64,000 bases of DNA from Clostridiales bacterium (lineage in GTDB: Bacteria; Bacillota; Clostridia; Oscillospirales; Acutalibacteraceae), in the NCBI GenBank assembly GCA_012839345.1, contig DUNN01000013.1, forward strand, positions 1 through 64,000, written 5' to 3'. The notes under the pieces were generated by a model. The model had not been told where the DNA came from and made no database searches. It saw nothing but the letters and a program-made list of their open reading frames with translations. The position numbers and the translations under genes were made by a program. Of the stretch, positions 49,855 to 59,185 are shown one piece after another. Numbering within the stretch: position 1 is the stretch's first letter; every line of letters begins with the position of its first letter.

Positions 49855-50675
49855 CAGCTTCCCTGCCTGTTCTCGTCAGAATTTTTGTAGTAGTTGTAAA
49901 CGGCCTTGCTCAGGCGGCCGATCAACCGCTTGGCGACCGGGTTCTTTTCCGAGTCGCTCAGGGCGTCCGTTACGAAGCAGCCGAAAAAGTAATCATGCCC
50001 GGGCATCGAAAAAATCCCCGCGTCGTGATTCAGGTGGTCCAGTCCACCCGTTTTGTGTGCGAAGGTAAGCTCCGGCGCGCAAAGGTAACGGAGCGCAATG
50101 CTGAAATCGCGCTGACGGCTCAGAATGTTTAGGGCAAGATCACAAAGCTCCGGCGTCAGCACGGATTTGTGGTACAGCGAGGAAAACACGGCAAGCTGGT
50201 CTTTCGCGCTGGTGTAATTGTTGCGCCCCGCCCGAATTGCAGCCCAGTCGAGCATTTTCCGCTCCAGAACGGTGGAGCGCAGTTCTAATTCACGAAAGTA
50301 TTCGTTCAGCGCGTCCATACCGAGCAGCTCAATCAGAATATTGGTTGCGGTGTTGTCGCTGTTAATAATCATCCAGGTCAGCAGTTCTTCCAGCGGACAG
50401 CTTTTTTGGCCGCAGTTAAACACTTCGGTGTCTTCCAGTACCTCGGAACAGGGAACCGGAATGGGCTGCTCCAGCGACAGCTTCCCCTGCCGCACCTGTT
50501 CCAGGGCTGCCATCAGAATTGGCGTTTTAATCATGCTGGCGGAAACCAGTTTGCGGTTCACGTCGAACGCTAGCAGCGCGTCGTCCTGGGTGAAGTCATA
50601 CACCAGCAGGGACACGTTTCCGTCCAAATCGTGAATTTCATTTTCCGCGTAGTTACGCAGTTCCATATGATTCAT
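49854..50675 (-). CDS. Leaderless class-A beta-lactamase-fold serine hydrolase 1
   Basis: The 273 residues have all three penicillin-recognising motifs: SMIK (Ser47/Lys50), SDN (106-108) and KTG (208-210). There is no signal peptide, so it cannot protect the cell wall from antibiotics in the usual way. The class A deacylating motif ExxLN is not seen (the region reads LERKMLDW). It is therefore more likely a D-amino-acid peptidase or esterase in the cytoplasm. It lies 4 bases after the LD-carboxypeptidase gene and overlaps the NlpC/P60 gene, placing it firmly in the peptide recycling operon. Confidence 0.85.
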   Translation of the reverse strand: MNHMELRNYAENEIHDLDGNVSLLVYDFTQDDALLAFDVNRKLVSASMIKTPILMAALEQVRQGKLSLEQPIPVPCSEVLEDTEVFNCGQKSCPLEELLTWMIINSDNTATNILIELLGMDALNEYFRELELRSTVLERKMLDWAAIRAGRNNYTSAKDQLAVFSSLYHKSVLTPELCDLALNILSRQRDFSIALRYLCAPELTFAHKTGGLDHLNHDAGIFSMPGHDYFFGCFVTDALSDSEKNPVAKRLIGRLSKAVYNYYKNSDENRQGS

Positions 50676-50679
50676 AACA

Positions 50680-51594
50680 TCAGTCCAATACGGTTATTTT
50701 GCCCGAAATGGAGTTAATTTCCAGTTTGCTGCCAAGCGGGAGCGAAAGGGTCGGCAGGCTGTGCCCGCAGGCCAGATCCATCAGCGCCGGCTTGTGTTCA
50801 TCCACCAGCAGTTCTTGGAACACCTGCCGCAGGGTGAGCGATTTTTCCGGGTGTTCTGCTGTGCAGTCCGTCCACCAGCCAAGCAGGATTCCGGCGCAGT
50901 CGCGGAATTTTCCCGCTGCTTTCAGCTGAAGCAGCATCCGGTCCACGCGGTAAGGTTCCTCCTCTACATCTTCGAGGAACAGAATTTTATCCCGGGTGTC
51001 AATTTCATACGGGGTGCCAAGCGAAGAAGCAACCAGCGACAGATTCCCGCCGGTCAAAGTTCCGCAGGCGCAGCCGCCCACCAGTGTGGTCAGCGGCAGG
51101 TTTTCCGGATTCCGAAGCGCCCCAAACGGTTCACCAAACAATGCTTTTTTCAGGCTGGCCATAGTGAAGTCGTCCACGCCTGCATACAGTTCCGTGGAGG
51201 GCATGGGTGTGTGGTAGGTAATAAACCCGCATTTCTGGTTAAATGCGATATGCAGTGCCGTAACGTCGCTGTAACCCGCGAAGAACTTGGGATTGCGGCG
51301 GATAACGTCGTAGTCCAGCATCCCCATAAGGCGCTGTGCGCCATATCCCCCGCGGATGCAGAAAATTCCATCGATTTCGGGGTCCGCGAACGCGGCGTTC
51401 ATGTCCCGTGCGCGCAGCTCGTCGCTTCCGGCAAAATAGCCGTGCGACCTGCGGCAGCTTTCAAATACAACGGGGCGCAGCTCCAGCTCCTCCAGCGCGC
51501 GTACGGCGGGGCCGTAACGCTCCGGCGGAACCGGGCCGGCAGGCGCAACAAGCGCAACGCGGGCGCCCGGAAACAGTGGTTTTGGTTTCAGCAT
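50680..51594 (-). CDS. Muramoyltetrapeptide LD-carboxypeptidase (LdcA/YkfA family)
   Basis: This enzyme removes the terminal D-Ala from L-Ala-gamma-D-Glu-diamino acid-D-Ala peptides in the cytoplasm. S66 family features are VALVAPAGP, RGGYGAQRLM, nucleophile Ser109 in AGYSDVTALH, Glu208 in LFLEDVEEEPYRVDRM and His278 in CGHSLPTLSLPLG, giving a Ser-Glu-His triad. The frame extends to 51618, but GGAGG lies 6 bases before the ATG at 51594 (304 residues). It follows the importer ATPase genes and precedes the hydrolase genes. Confidence 0.94.
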   Translation of the reverse strand: MLKPKPLFPGARVALVAPAGPVPPERYGPAVRALEELELRPVVFESCRRSHGYFAGSDELRARDMNAAFADPEIDGIFCIRGGYGAQRLMGMLDYDVIRRNPKFFAGYSDVTALHIAFNQKCGFITYHTPMPSTELYAGVDDFTMASLKKALFGEPFGALRNPENLPLTTLVGGCACGTLTGGNLSLVASSLGTPYEIDTRDKILFLEDVEEEPYRVDRMLLQLKAAGKFRDCAGILLGWWTDCTAEHPEKSLTLRQVFQELLVDEHKPALMDLACGHSLPTLSLPLGSKLEINSISGKITVLD

Positions 51595-51701
51595 AAAAAA
51601 CCTCCATCCGCCTCTCAACAGAGGTGTATCTCTTTATTTTCGTATTTTTTGTACAGCCAATCATCCTGCGGTAATGGTGCACAGCTAGTAGGGAAAAGCT
51701 G

Positions 51702-52655
51702 CTATTTTTGCGGTTTCTCCTCCAGCTGCCGGCGGTACTCTTCCAGCTCCGGCTGGTTCGCTAGGACAAAATGGCCAGGCTCTATTTCACACCAGACCGG
51801 CTTTTCTTTCGAATAATCGTGCTGGCCTGGGTCGTAAACAATCAGTTGTTTTTTCTTCTCGATCGATGGATCAGGCATGGGGATGGCGGAAAGCAGCGCG
51901 CGGGTGTAAGGATGCAGCGGGTGCGCGAAAAGCTGCTCGGTTTCGGCCAGCTCCACAATTACGCCCTTGTGGATGACCGCAATTCGGTCGGAAATAAAAC
52001 GTACCACGGAAAGGTCATGCGCGATGAACAAATAGGTAAGCCCGCGTTCTTTCTGCAGGCGGGAAAGCAGGTTCAGCACTTGTGCACGGATGGAAACGTC
52101 CAGTGCGCTGATGGGTTCATCTGCTATAATGAATTCCGGCTGCATAATCAGTGCGCGCGCAATGCCGATGCGCTGGCGCTGCCCGCCGGAAAATTCATGC
52201 GGGAATCGGCTGGCGAATTCGGGCAGCAGGCCCACATCGCTCAGTGCTTTTTCCACGGCCCGCATCCGCTCTGCTTCGCTCAGGTGCCCACAGTTGTTCA
52301 ATCCTTCGGACACAATGTAGGAAACCTTGGCGCGTTCATTCAGGCTGGCCATAGGGTCCTGGAAAATCATTTGAATTTTGCGGGTTAGCTCGCGGTCTAA
52401 TTCCCTTGAAATTTTCCCACTGATGGTCTGCCCCTTATAGCGGATTTCTCCGCCGGAAACCGGATTAATGCGGATGATGGCACGGCCGATAGTGGTTTTC
52501 CCGGAACCGGATTCCCCCACCAGGCCGAACGTTTCACCCGGGTAAATATCAAAGCTGACGTCGTTTACGGCGGGAAACGGATGCCGTTTGCTGCCGAATG
52601 TTACTTTCAGGTTGCGTACCTCAAGCAGAGGCTCCCGATTGGTTGATTCAGACAC
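51702..52655 (-). CDS. Oligopeptide ABC transporter ATP-binding protein (OppF type)
   Basis: The 317 residues have Walker [10 protein letters not shown], the Q-loop [10 protein letters not shown], signature FSGGQRQR and Walker [14 protein letters not shown], plus the C-terminal OppF/DppF extension ([15 protein letters not shown]) that may carry an iron-sulfur site in some members. It starts with GTG (52655) after GGAGG, overlapping oppD by 8 bases. It powers peptide import with the neighbouring OppD. Confidence 0.94.
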   Translation of the reverse strand: MSESTNREPLLEVRNLKVTFGSKRHPFPAVNDVSFDIYPGETFGLVGESGSGKTTIGRAIIRINPVSGGEIRYKGQTISGKISRELDRELTRKIQMIFQDPMASLNERAKVSYIVSEGLNNCGHLSEAERMRAVEKALSDVGLLPEFASRFPHEFSGGQRQRIGIARALIMQPEFIIADEPISALDVSIRAQVLNLLSRLQKERGLTYLFIAHDLSVVRFISDRIAVIHKGVIVELAETEQLFAHPLHPYTRALLSAIPMPDPSIEKKKQLIVYDPGQHDYSKEKPVWCEIEPGHFVLANQPELEEYRRQLEEKPQK

Positions 52656-53688
52656 TGCCGAAGCCTCCTTTGCGTAATTTTCCGATGACTTCCGGCGGGT
52701 CTACCTTCGGTGCACGCGGGTCTAACAGCCAGGTGCGCGCCTTGTGAGTGGGGCTTACAGTAAAGTAAGGCGGGCGCTTTACATAATCGATTTTCAGTGC
52801 ATAGGGGTTGCGGGGCGCAAACGCGTCGCCCCGAATTTCGGCAAACAGGTTTGGCGGCGTTCCGGGAATAGAAAACAGTTCCTCCCCCTTGGTGCCGAGC
52901 TGCGGCAGGGAAGAAAGCAGCGCCCAGGTGTACGGGTGGCGCGGGGAGTAAAATACCTCTTCACAGGTGCCGATTTCCACAATATCGCCCGCGTACATAA
53001 CCGCTACGCGGTCGGCCACGCCGGCCACCACGCCAAGGTCATGGGTGATGTATACGGTCGTTAAATGATATTTGTCTTTCAGCTGTTTTAACAATGAGAG
53101 AATTTGCGCTTGAATAGTTACGTCGAGCGCGGTGGTGGGTTCGTCGCAAATTAGAATTTTCGGGCGGCAGGCCACCGCAATGGCGATAACCACGCGCTGC
53201 CGCATTCCGCCGGAAAATTCGTGTGGATACTGCTTCATGCGGCGCTCGGGGTCGCTAATACCTACATCCTCCAGAATTTGAATGGCGGTTTCTTTCGCCG
53301 CGGGGCCATGCAGGTTTTGATGCAGCTCAATGGCTTCGCAGATTTGGTATCCAATGGTTTTCAGCGGATTCAGGCTGGTCATGGGGTCCTGCAAAACCAT
53401 GGCGATTTCCCTGCCGCGCACGGTCAGCCATTCTTTTTCCGTCTTAAATTTGGCCAGGTCCTGCCCGTTGTATAAAATGGAGCCGCCGGTAATGGTGCCG
53501 TTTACGTCCAACAGCCCCATAAAGGTTTTGACAAAAACCGATTTGCCCGAGCCGGATTCCCCGACAATCGCAAGGCTTTCCCCTTCAAACAGGTCGAGCG
53601 AAACGCCGCGGATGGCGTTCAGCGTTTTTCCACGGAGGCTGAACTTGACTTCCAAGTCTTTGACGGAAAGAATGATGTTCGGTTCCAT
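52648..53688 (-). CDS. Oligopeptide ABC transporter ATP-binding protein (OppD type)
   Basis: The 346 residues have Walker [11 protein letters not shown]-loop [10 protein letters not shown], signature FSGGMRQR, Walker [13 protein letters not shown], and the C-terminal [13 protein letters not shown] extension with ending residues typical of OppD. The upstream open frame is rejected because AAGGAGGGGG precedes the ATG at 53688. It is coupled to oppF by overlap and sits 16 bases after oppC. Confidence 0.94.
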   Translation of the reverse strand: MEPNIILSVKDLEVKFSLRGKTLNAIRGVSLDLFEGESLAIVGESGSGKSVFVKTFMGLLDVNGTITGGSILYNGQDLAKFKTEKEWLTVRGREIAMVLQDPMTSLNPLKTIGYQICEAIELHQNLHGPAAKETAIQILEDVGISDPERRMKQYPHEFSGGMRQRVVIAIAVACRPKILICDEPTTALDVTIQAQILSLLKQLKDKYHLTTVYITHDLGVVAGVADRVAVMYAGDIVEIGTCEEVFYSPRHPYTWALLSSLPQLGTKGEELFSIPGTPPNLFAEIRGDAFAPRNPYALKIDYVKRPPYFTVSPTHKARTWLLDPRAPKVDPPEVIGKLRKGGFGSV

Positions 53689-53704
53689 ATTCCCAGCCCC
53701 CTCC

Positions 53705-54700
53705 TTAAACATGGTTTTTCGGGTCGGATGCGTCCGCGAACGCGTTGCCGATGATGTAGAACGAAATGGTGACAAAAGAAAGCACAATGGCCGGGAAGAA
53801 CAGCTGGTAACGGAGTGCTTCCGAGGTCATCAGCACGCGGCCGTCGTTAATCAGGTTGCCCAGCGAGGGGATGCTGACCGGCAGGCCAAGCCCGATGTAG
53901 GTCAGGAACACCTCGTTGCCAATGGCGGCCGGAATTGCGAGCGCCATGCGCATCATAATGACGGAAACCAGGTATGGAAGCAGATTGCGGAAAATCACGC
54001 GCCGCGTGGGAGTGCCCAAGCAGCGGGAAGCAAGGTTGTAGTCCCGATCACGGATGATGACAATCTGGTTGCGGATAAAGCGCGCCATGTCCAGCCAGCC
54101 GGTCAGGCACATGGCAATGACCAGTGTGGAAACGCTGGGGCGCAGAATATACGAAAACAGAATTAGAACAATGGTCTGGGGAATGTTGTCCAGCACATTG
54201 TAAATTTCGGTGAACAAGCGGTCCAGCCTGCGCACATAGCCCCACAGCACGCCCATCAAAATGCCCAGCAGCGCTTCGGTCAGCGCCACGGCAAAGCCGA
54301 TGAGCAGCGAGGTACGGGTGCCGCTCCAAACGCGGCTCCACAAATCCTGCCCAATGGAGTTGGTGCCGAACCAGAACTCTGCATTCGGGGTTTTGTTGCG
54401 CAGCTGCATGCCGTTTGCATCGTTGAAAATCTGGGTTGCGGAATGCTGCCCGGGCAGCAGCGGCTGAATGAACGTAAAGATGAGAATCACGCCGATTAAA
54501 ATCAGCAGTGTGACCGCAGTTTTATTCTTAAAGAATACCTGAACGGTGGAACGCCAGTAAGAGTAATTGGAGTATCCGGTTTTTTCCGCCGCTTTTTCAT
54601 CGAATCCGGCGAAGGAGAACAGCTCGTCGTCCGTCATATTTTCAAACGACTGATTGATGCTTTGCTCTACGGTGGCTGTTTTTTTATGCCTTAGTGCCAT
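53705..54700 (-). CDS. Oligopeptide ABC transporter permease (OppC type)
   Basis: The 331 residues have a long cytoplasmic N-terminus, one anchoring helix (about 55-75), an extracellular stretch (NANGMQLRNKTPNAEFWFGTNSIGQDLWSR, the DppC/OppC LGTDxxGRD region) and a five-helix permease domain with the EAA loop ASRCLGTPTRRVIFRNLLP. It overlaps the oppB stop by one base (TGATG). It forms the channel with OppB. Confidence 0.93.
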   Translation of the reverse strand: MALRHKKTATVEQSINQSFENMTDDELFSFAGFDEKAAEKTGYSNYSYWRSTVQVFFKNKTAVTLLILIGVILIFTFIQPLLPGQHSATQIFNDANGMQLRNKTPNAEFWFGTNSIGQDLWSRVWSGTRTSLLIGFAVALTEALLGILMGVLWGYVRRLDRLFTEIYNVLDNIPQTIVLILFSYILRPSVSTLVIAMCLTGWLDMARFIRNQIVIIRDRDYNLASRCLGTPTRRVIFRNLLPYLVSVIMMRMALAIPAAIGNEVFLTYIGLGLPVSIPSLGNLINDGRVLMTSEALRYQLFFPAIVLSFVTISFYIIGNAFADASDPKNHV

Positions 54701-55641
54701 CAGCGTGCTCCCCCTTCCTTGGTGAAACTGATGCGTGGATCCATAGCGCGCATCAGCAGGTCGCCGAGCAGGAGGCCCACAATGCCCACTGCGGAGTAAA
54801 TCAGGACAAGTGCCTGCACCATGTTGTTGTCCTGCCGCTGAATCACGTTGACCAAAAGGCCGCCCATGCCGGGCACGGAGTACAGCGATTCAATGTAAAT
54901 GGAGCCCGCTACGGTATACAGAATGGAGGTAGGCAGGTACTGCACCATTGGCACGAATGCGTTGCGGAACACATGGTTCTTCATAATGTTTTTGCTGCTG
55001 ACGCCTTTGGCGCGCGCCAGCTTTATGTAATCCTTGTTCAGCTCATCCACCATGTACCGCCGCAGCCACATGGCGTAATAGGCGATGTTCGGCAGAGCCA
55101 GCGAAACGGTGGGAAGAATCCAACTGGAGGGGTCGTCGGTGCTGAACAGAATGGGCACCCCAAACCAGTCGGTGCAGTAAAGCTGTATCAGCAGGTAATA
55201 AACCGCCGCAGGAACGGCCGTAATAAACACGATGAATGCGGTACCGAATTTATCCCAGAACTTGCTTTTCCCGCGGGCCATGGCAATGCCGAGCGGCAGG
55301 CCGAGCACCAGCGCAATGGCTATGCTGGCAAGTCCCATCAAAATGGAAACGGGCGCTTTGTCGCCAATGATTTCCAAACAGGGAACATTGGGGCGGAAAA
55401 TCAAGGATTTGCCGAAATCACCGTGCAGAATCTGAATATAAAAGTTTTTCAGCTGAACCGGAAGCGGGTCTAAAAGCCCCATGCTTTTCAGGGCAGCCTG
55501 AATCTGGTTTTGGTCCAGCTTATCAAAGTTCTGGAAATAGCCTTCAATCGGCATCAGCCTCATCAGCGAAAAAACAATGGTCGCAATGATGAAGAGCGTG
55601 ACGAGCGATTGGAGCAGCCGTTTCGCGGTGTATTTTAACAT
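54700..55641 (-). CDS. Oligopeptide ABC transporter permease (OppB type)
   Basis: The 313-residue permease has the family N-terminus (YTAKRLLQSLVTLFIIATIVF), six helices, and the EAA loop ARAKGVSSKNIMKNHVFRNA. Its start follows a 268-base gap after oppA that holds a strong hairpin, so the binding protein can be expressed above the membrane parts. The remaining genes follow without gaps. Confidence 0.94.
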   Translation of the reverse strand: MLKYTAKRLLQSLVTLFIIATIVFSLMRLMPIEGYFQNFDKLDQNQIQAALKSMGLLDPLPVQLKNFYIQILHGDFGKSLIFRPNVPCLEIIGDKAPVSILMGLASIAIALVLGLPLGIAMARGKSKFWDKFGTAFIVFITAVPAAVYYLLIQLYCTDWFGVPILFSTDDPSSWILPTVSLALPNIAYYAMWLRRYMVDELNKDYIKLARAKGVSSKNIMKNHVFRNAFVPMVQYLPTSILYTVAGSIYIESLYSVPGMGGLLVNVIQRQDNNMVQALVLIYSAVGIVGLLLGDLLMRAMDPRISFTKEGGAR

Positions 55642-55770
55642 GTCAATGCTCCTTTTTGCAAACGATACGAATCAATCCTGCAACAGGGTGGATTCGTATC
55701 TTCTGCCGTTATTTCGGAAAATCAGGGTTTAGGCAGCAAAGATATCCAGTGGTACTTGGAATAAAATAGG

Positions 55771-55802
55771 AATCATGACTCCGCACTGGCGGAGTCATGA
55801 TT
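55771..55802 (-). terminator. Hairpin between oppA and oppB (attenuator or mRNA stabiliser)
   Basis: A perfect 14-bp stem (55771-55784 with 55789-55802) with a 4-base loop, followed on the reverse strand by CCTATTTTATT. It sits between the binding-protein gene and the permeases, so readthrough must be partial. The rest of 55642-55909 shows no gene. Confidence 0.75.
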
Positions 55803-55909
55803 CGTGCGGGTAGCTGCGGAAAGGATACACCGGCAAAACAGCGATGCACCGTTACGGGGTGCTACGGAACTTTACCGGGGTTCCCTTCCTATCGTTTCGG
55901 GAAGAAATT

Positions 55910-57748
55910 TTACTGGCCTGCTTTGGCAAGCGCTGCGCTGCGCTCGGTGCGCCACTGCTTTTCTGCCGCGTAGAATTCTTCCGCGCTCATTGGCTTCTGC
56001 ATAATGTGCTGACCCTTCCAGCGCAGGGTGGAAACCCCGAACGGCGAATACTGTGCCTCAAAAACATTTAGTTTGTTTACCTGATAGCCGTTGTTGTTCA
56101 ACCCATAGGGAATGATAAACGCATTGTTAATAAGGAATGCTTCCGCCTTGGCAAACGCGTTGTAGCGCGCGGCAACATCGGTGGTTTGCTGAATGGCGGC
56201 GTTGTACAGGTTGGTGTAGGTCTTATTGCCGTCCGCGTCGGTGTAACCTTCCACCTTTTCCGGCCAGTTATAGGTGCCGCCGTTCGGTTGGAACGGGTCG
56301 GTGAAAGTCTGCGGGTCGGCGTAATCCGGGCCCCAGTTGCACTTCATCAGTGCGTATTTGCCGGAGCGGCGTACCGCGGAAAGGAAGCCTGTGGCCGGGC
56401 CGGCTTCGGGGATAATGTCAATGTAATCCTTGCCGAGTAGGTTTTCCAGCTGCTGTTCCACTACCTGCGTTTCCTTATCCCAGTTGGTTGTGGAAGGATT
56501 GTAAGGAGTCAAAATCTTAATCGGGAAAGTCGCACCCGCTGCTTTCAGCTCGGCTTTCGCCTTCTCGGCGTACTGCTTCGCCTTGTCGGCCTGGAAAGAA
56601 TCCCTGGAGGAAATCGCCTTCAGGTCACCAATTTGGGTGTAATCCGTTCCCTTCAGGTTGACGAAGTCGGGTGGTGTAATGGTGTTCAGAAGCTGCTGTT
56701 CCGGATGGTTCGGTTCCGCGACGGAGATTGCCTTTACGCGGTCCAGACCGTAGAAGATGGATTTGCGGAAATTTTCATTGTTTACAGCCTTTTTCCAGTT
56801 TTCCGGCTCATACTGTGCGTCGAACTTCGGGTCGAAGTTAAAGGCGTAGAAATACGAGTAGAAGCTATTGCGGCTGGGGGCAACCAGATTCTTGGTGTCG
56901 TCGTTCTTCATCCAGTCGTCCAGAATATCAGCGGAAAGGTACGCCTGGTCAATTTCCCCGCGCTTATACATTTCCGGCGCAAGGGTGGCCATTTCTTTAT
57001 TATAAGTTTCTTTAATGCTGGTGATATAGACCTTATCCTTATCCCAGTAGGCGTTGTTCTTTTTGTAAACGTGCTCCTTCTGGGGCTCAAACGTGCTCAG
57101 AATGTAAGCGCCGTTGTAAAGCAGGTTGGTGTTGTCGGTGCCGAAGTTAGCGCCCTTTTCCTTCAGAAAGTCCCCGTTGGCCGGCAAAAAGCACACATAA
57201 ACCAGCATAGAGAGGAAGTAGGAGGTCGGCTGCTTTAAGGTGTAGACCAGGGTGTAATCATCAGTCGCCTTTACGCCGACTTTGGAAAAGTCGGTGATTT
57301 TCTTGTTGAAGTAGTCCTCTGCGTTCGCCACCACGCTGTAAAACGCGTTAACGGTTTCGGATTTATTGTCGGGGTTCAGCAGGTACTGTGCCGCGTCGAC
57401 GAAGTCCTGCGCTTTGACTTCCGCGACTTCATTGCCCTGATAATCCACCCATTTTACGCCCTTGCGCAGGTGGAACGTCCAGGTCAGCTGGTCGGCACTG
57501 GTTTCCCATTTTTCCGCCAGGCCGGGCTGCACAACGCCGTATTTGTCGTACTCCACCAGGCCATCCACGCAGTTTGCCGCAACCCACTGCTCGTTCTGGT
57601 TGCCGGTGGTCAGGTAGTTCAGTGTGGTCAGTTCGCTGGAATAAAGCCAGCGGAAGGTTTCTGATGACTGAGAAGCCTTTTTGCCGCAGCCTGTCAGGGT
57701 GCCGAGCAGCATGGCAGCGCACAGGAGCAGGGATAACAGCTTTTTCAT
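55910..57748 (-). CDS. Oligopeptide-binding lipoprotein (OppA/SBP family 5)
   Basis: The 612-residue lipoprotein (lipobox LTGC) belongs to family 5: FRWLYSSELTTLNYLTTGN, LRKGVKWVDYQGNEV (family signature region), FFYGLDRVKAI-like SIFYGLDRVKAI, and KLNVFEAQYSPFGVSTLRW at the end. It captures peptides outside the membrane. In this operon the likely ligands are cell-wall peptides (as for MppA/DppA-type murein peptide receptors), but ligand identity is inferred from neighbours only. It lies 130 bases after the dipeptide epimerase gene. Confidence 0.94.
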   Translation of the reverse strand: MKKLLSLLLCAAMLLGTLTGCGKKASQSSETFRWLYSSELTTLNYLTTGNQNEQWVAANCVDGLVEYDKYGVVQPGLAEKWETSADQLTWTFHLRKGVKWVDYQGNEVAEVKAQDFVDAAQYLLNPDNKSETVNAFYSVVANAEDYFNKKITDFSKVGVKATDDYTLVYTLKQPTSYFLSMLVYVCFLPANGDFLKEKGANFGTDNTNLLYNGAYILSTFEPQKEHVYKKNNAYWDKDKVYITSIKETYNKEMATLAPEMYKRGEIDQAYLSADILDDWMKNDDTKNLVAPSRNSFYSYFYAFNFDPKFDAQYEPENWKKAVNNENFRKSIFYGLDRVKAISVAEPNHPEQQLLNTITPPDFVNLKGTDYTQIGDLKAISSRDSFQADKAKQYAEKAKAELKAAGATFPIKILTPYNPSTTNWDKETQVVEQQLENLLGKDYIDIIPEAGPATGFLSAVRRSGKYALMKCNWGPDYADPQTFTDPFQPNGGTYNWPEKVEGYTDADGNKTYTNLYNAAIQQTTDVAARYNAFAKAEAFLINNAFIIPYGLNNNGYQVNKLNVFEAQYSPFGVSTLRWKGQHIMQKPMSAEEFYAAEKQWRTERSAALAKAGQ

Positions 57749-57878
57749 AAGTTCATCCTCTTTCTCTTGATTCTGTTCTGTCTATGGATCAAAGGGCGGC
57801 GCTTCACACCGGCCTTTCTGCCATGGAATGAATTCAGAACGTAATCGATCACATAAAAACTAAAAGTAAATTATCGAT

Positions 57879-58988
57879 TCATTTTTCGCATTTTACATGC
57901 GTGCCGCCATGAAACGCCGGAACGGTCTGGATTCCAAGCCCGGGGAGGCCGTTCATAACGATGCGGTTTTCCAGAAAATCCGGACCGCCCTCAAACGGGT
58001 CAGTTTTGCACAGGGAGGGGCCGTCCAGATCGATGCGTGTTACAATCCCCTTCGCCGCCGCCAGGTGTGCTCCCGCCGTAACGGCCAGCTTGCCTTCCAG
58101 CATGCAGCCCACCATGCATTCCACGCCATAGGTTTCGGCAATCGCGCAGATTTTCAGCGCGCCATAGATGCCGCCGGTTTTCATCAGCTTAATATTGATC
58201 AGGTCGGCCGCGTGTGTGCGGATGATCTCAACTGCATCCTCCGCCGAAAACACGCTTTCGTCCGCCAGAATCGGGGTGGAAACCGCACGGGTCACGGCAC
58301 GCATTCCATCCAGGTCATGTGCTTTGACCGGCTGCTCGCACAGCTCGATGTCCAACCCGCGGTCTTCCATAGCGGTCAGAATCCGGATCGCTTCTTTTGC
58401 TGTCCAGCCCTGGTTCGCATCTACCCGAATTTTTACGTCTTTCCCGACTGCCTCGCGGATTGCGGCAATCCGTTCTATATCGCGCACGCCTTCCTTGCCG
58501 ACTTTGGTCTTCAAAATTCGGTAGCCGCGCCGGACGGCGTCCAGACTGTCCCTTACCATTTCGTCAATCGGGTTTACGCTGATGGTCAGGTCGGTTTCCA
58601 GCTCCCTGCGGGCTCCGCCCAAAAGCTGATACAGGGGGGCGTTGTACCGTTTTCCATACAGGTCGTAAATTGCCATGTCCACGCAGGCTTTTGCACTGGT
58701 GTTCTTTTGAATGCACCCGTGCAGACGCTGCATAATGCCGTCCAGATTTTCAATTTCCATGCCCAGAATCGCCGGGCTTATGTAATCGCGGATTGCGCCG
58801 ATGATGGAATCCTTTGTGTCGCCGGTAATAACCGCGGTGGGCGGTGCTTCCCCATAGCCGACCTCGCCGGTGTCTGCGGTAATCCGCACCACCACGTCCT
58901 CTATGTTTTCCACCGTGCGCAGCGCGGTTTTAAACGGCGTTGCAAGCGGCACGAAAATTTCGTCAATTTCGATTTTTTGGATTCTCAT
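57879..58988 (-). CDS. L-Ala-D/L-Glu epimerase (dipeptide epimerase, YkfB-like)
   Basis: An enolase-superfamily enzyme that converts L-Ala-D-Glu from murein to L-Ala-L-Glu for ordinary peptidases. In 369 residues it shows the catalytic KTKVGK lysine motif, metal-ligand Asp/Glu/Asp in RVDANQGW, LCEQPV and ILADESVF, the second lysine in NIKLMKTGG, and the family-specific DLDGPSL with DPFEGG near the C-terminus. Four extra upstream residues are dropped in favour of the ATG at 58988. It is the first gene of the recycling operon, behind its own promoter. Confidence 0.94.
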   Translation of the reverse strand: MRIQKIEIDEIFVPLATPFKTALRTVENIEDVVVRITADTGEVGYGEAPPTAVITGDTKDSIIGAIRDYISPAILGMEIENLDGIMQRLHGCIQKNTSAKACVDMAIYDLYGKRYNAPLYQLLGGARRELETDLTISVNPIDEMVRDSLDAVRRGYRILKTKVGKEGVRDIERIAAIREAVGKDVKIRVDANQGWTAKEAIRILTAMEDRGLDIELCEQPVKAHDLDGMRAVTRAVSTPILADESVFSAEDAVEIIRTHAADLINIKLMKTGGIYGALKICAIAETYGVECMVGCMLEGKLAVTAGAHLAAAKGIVTRIDLDGPSLCKTDPFEGGPDFLENRIVMNGLPGLGIQTVPAFHGGTHVKCEK

Positions 58989-59061
58989 AAGCCAACCCAC
59001 TTTTTCTTACTTATGCAATATTATTAAATGAAAAATTCAAGAATTACAGCATTTGTATTTG

Positions 59062-59090
59062 ATTATAACATTATATCTACTGGTTGTAAA
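59062..59090 (-). promoter_or_regulatory. Promoter of the epimerase-opp-recycling operon
   Basis: Reverse-strand TTTACA (59085-59090), a 17-base spacer and TATAAT (59062-59067), about 75 bases before the epimerase start. Confidence 0.85.
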
Positions 59091-59144
59091 GAAATTAAAG
59101 CCAAGAAATGACGGATTATCGCAAAAAAAATTCATTACGATTTT

Positions 59145-59184
59145 GTTACCAAATCTTTCTGGATGTTACAAAATGTTACGAAAT
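59145..59184. repeat. Three direct GTTAC-N-AAAT repeats upstream of the recycling-operon promoter
   Basis: GTTACCAAAT (59145), GTTACAAAAT (59165) and GTTACGAAAT (59175) start 20 and 10 bases apart, so they fall on one face of the helix. They lie 55-95 bases upstream of the -35 element. Such phased repeats suggest an activator or nucleoid-protein site. Confidence 0.5.
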
Positions 59185-59185
59185 T

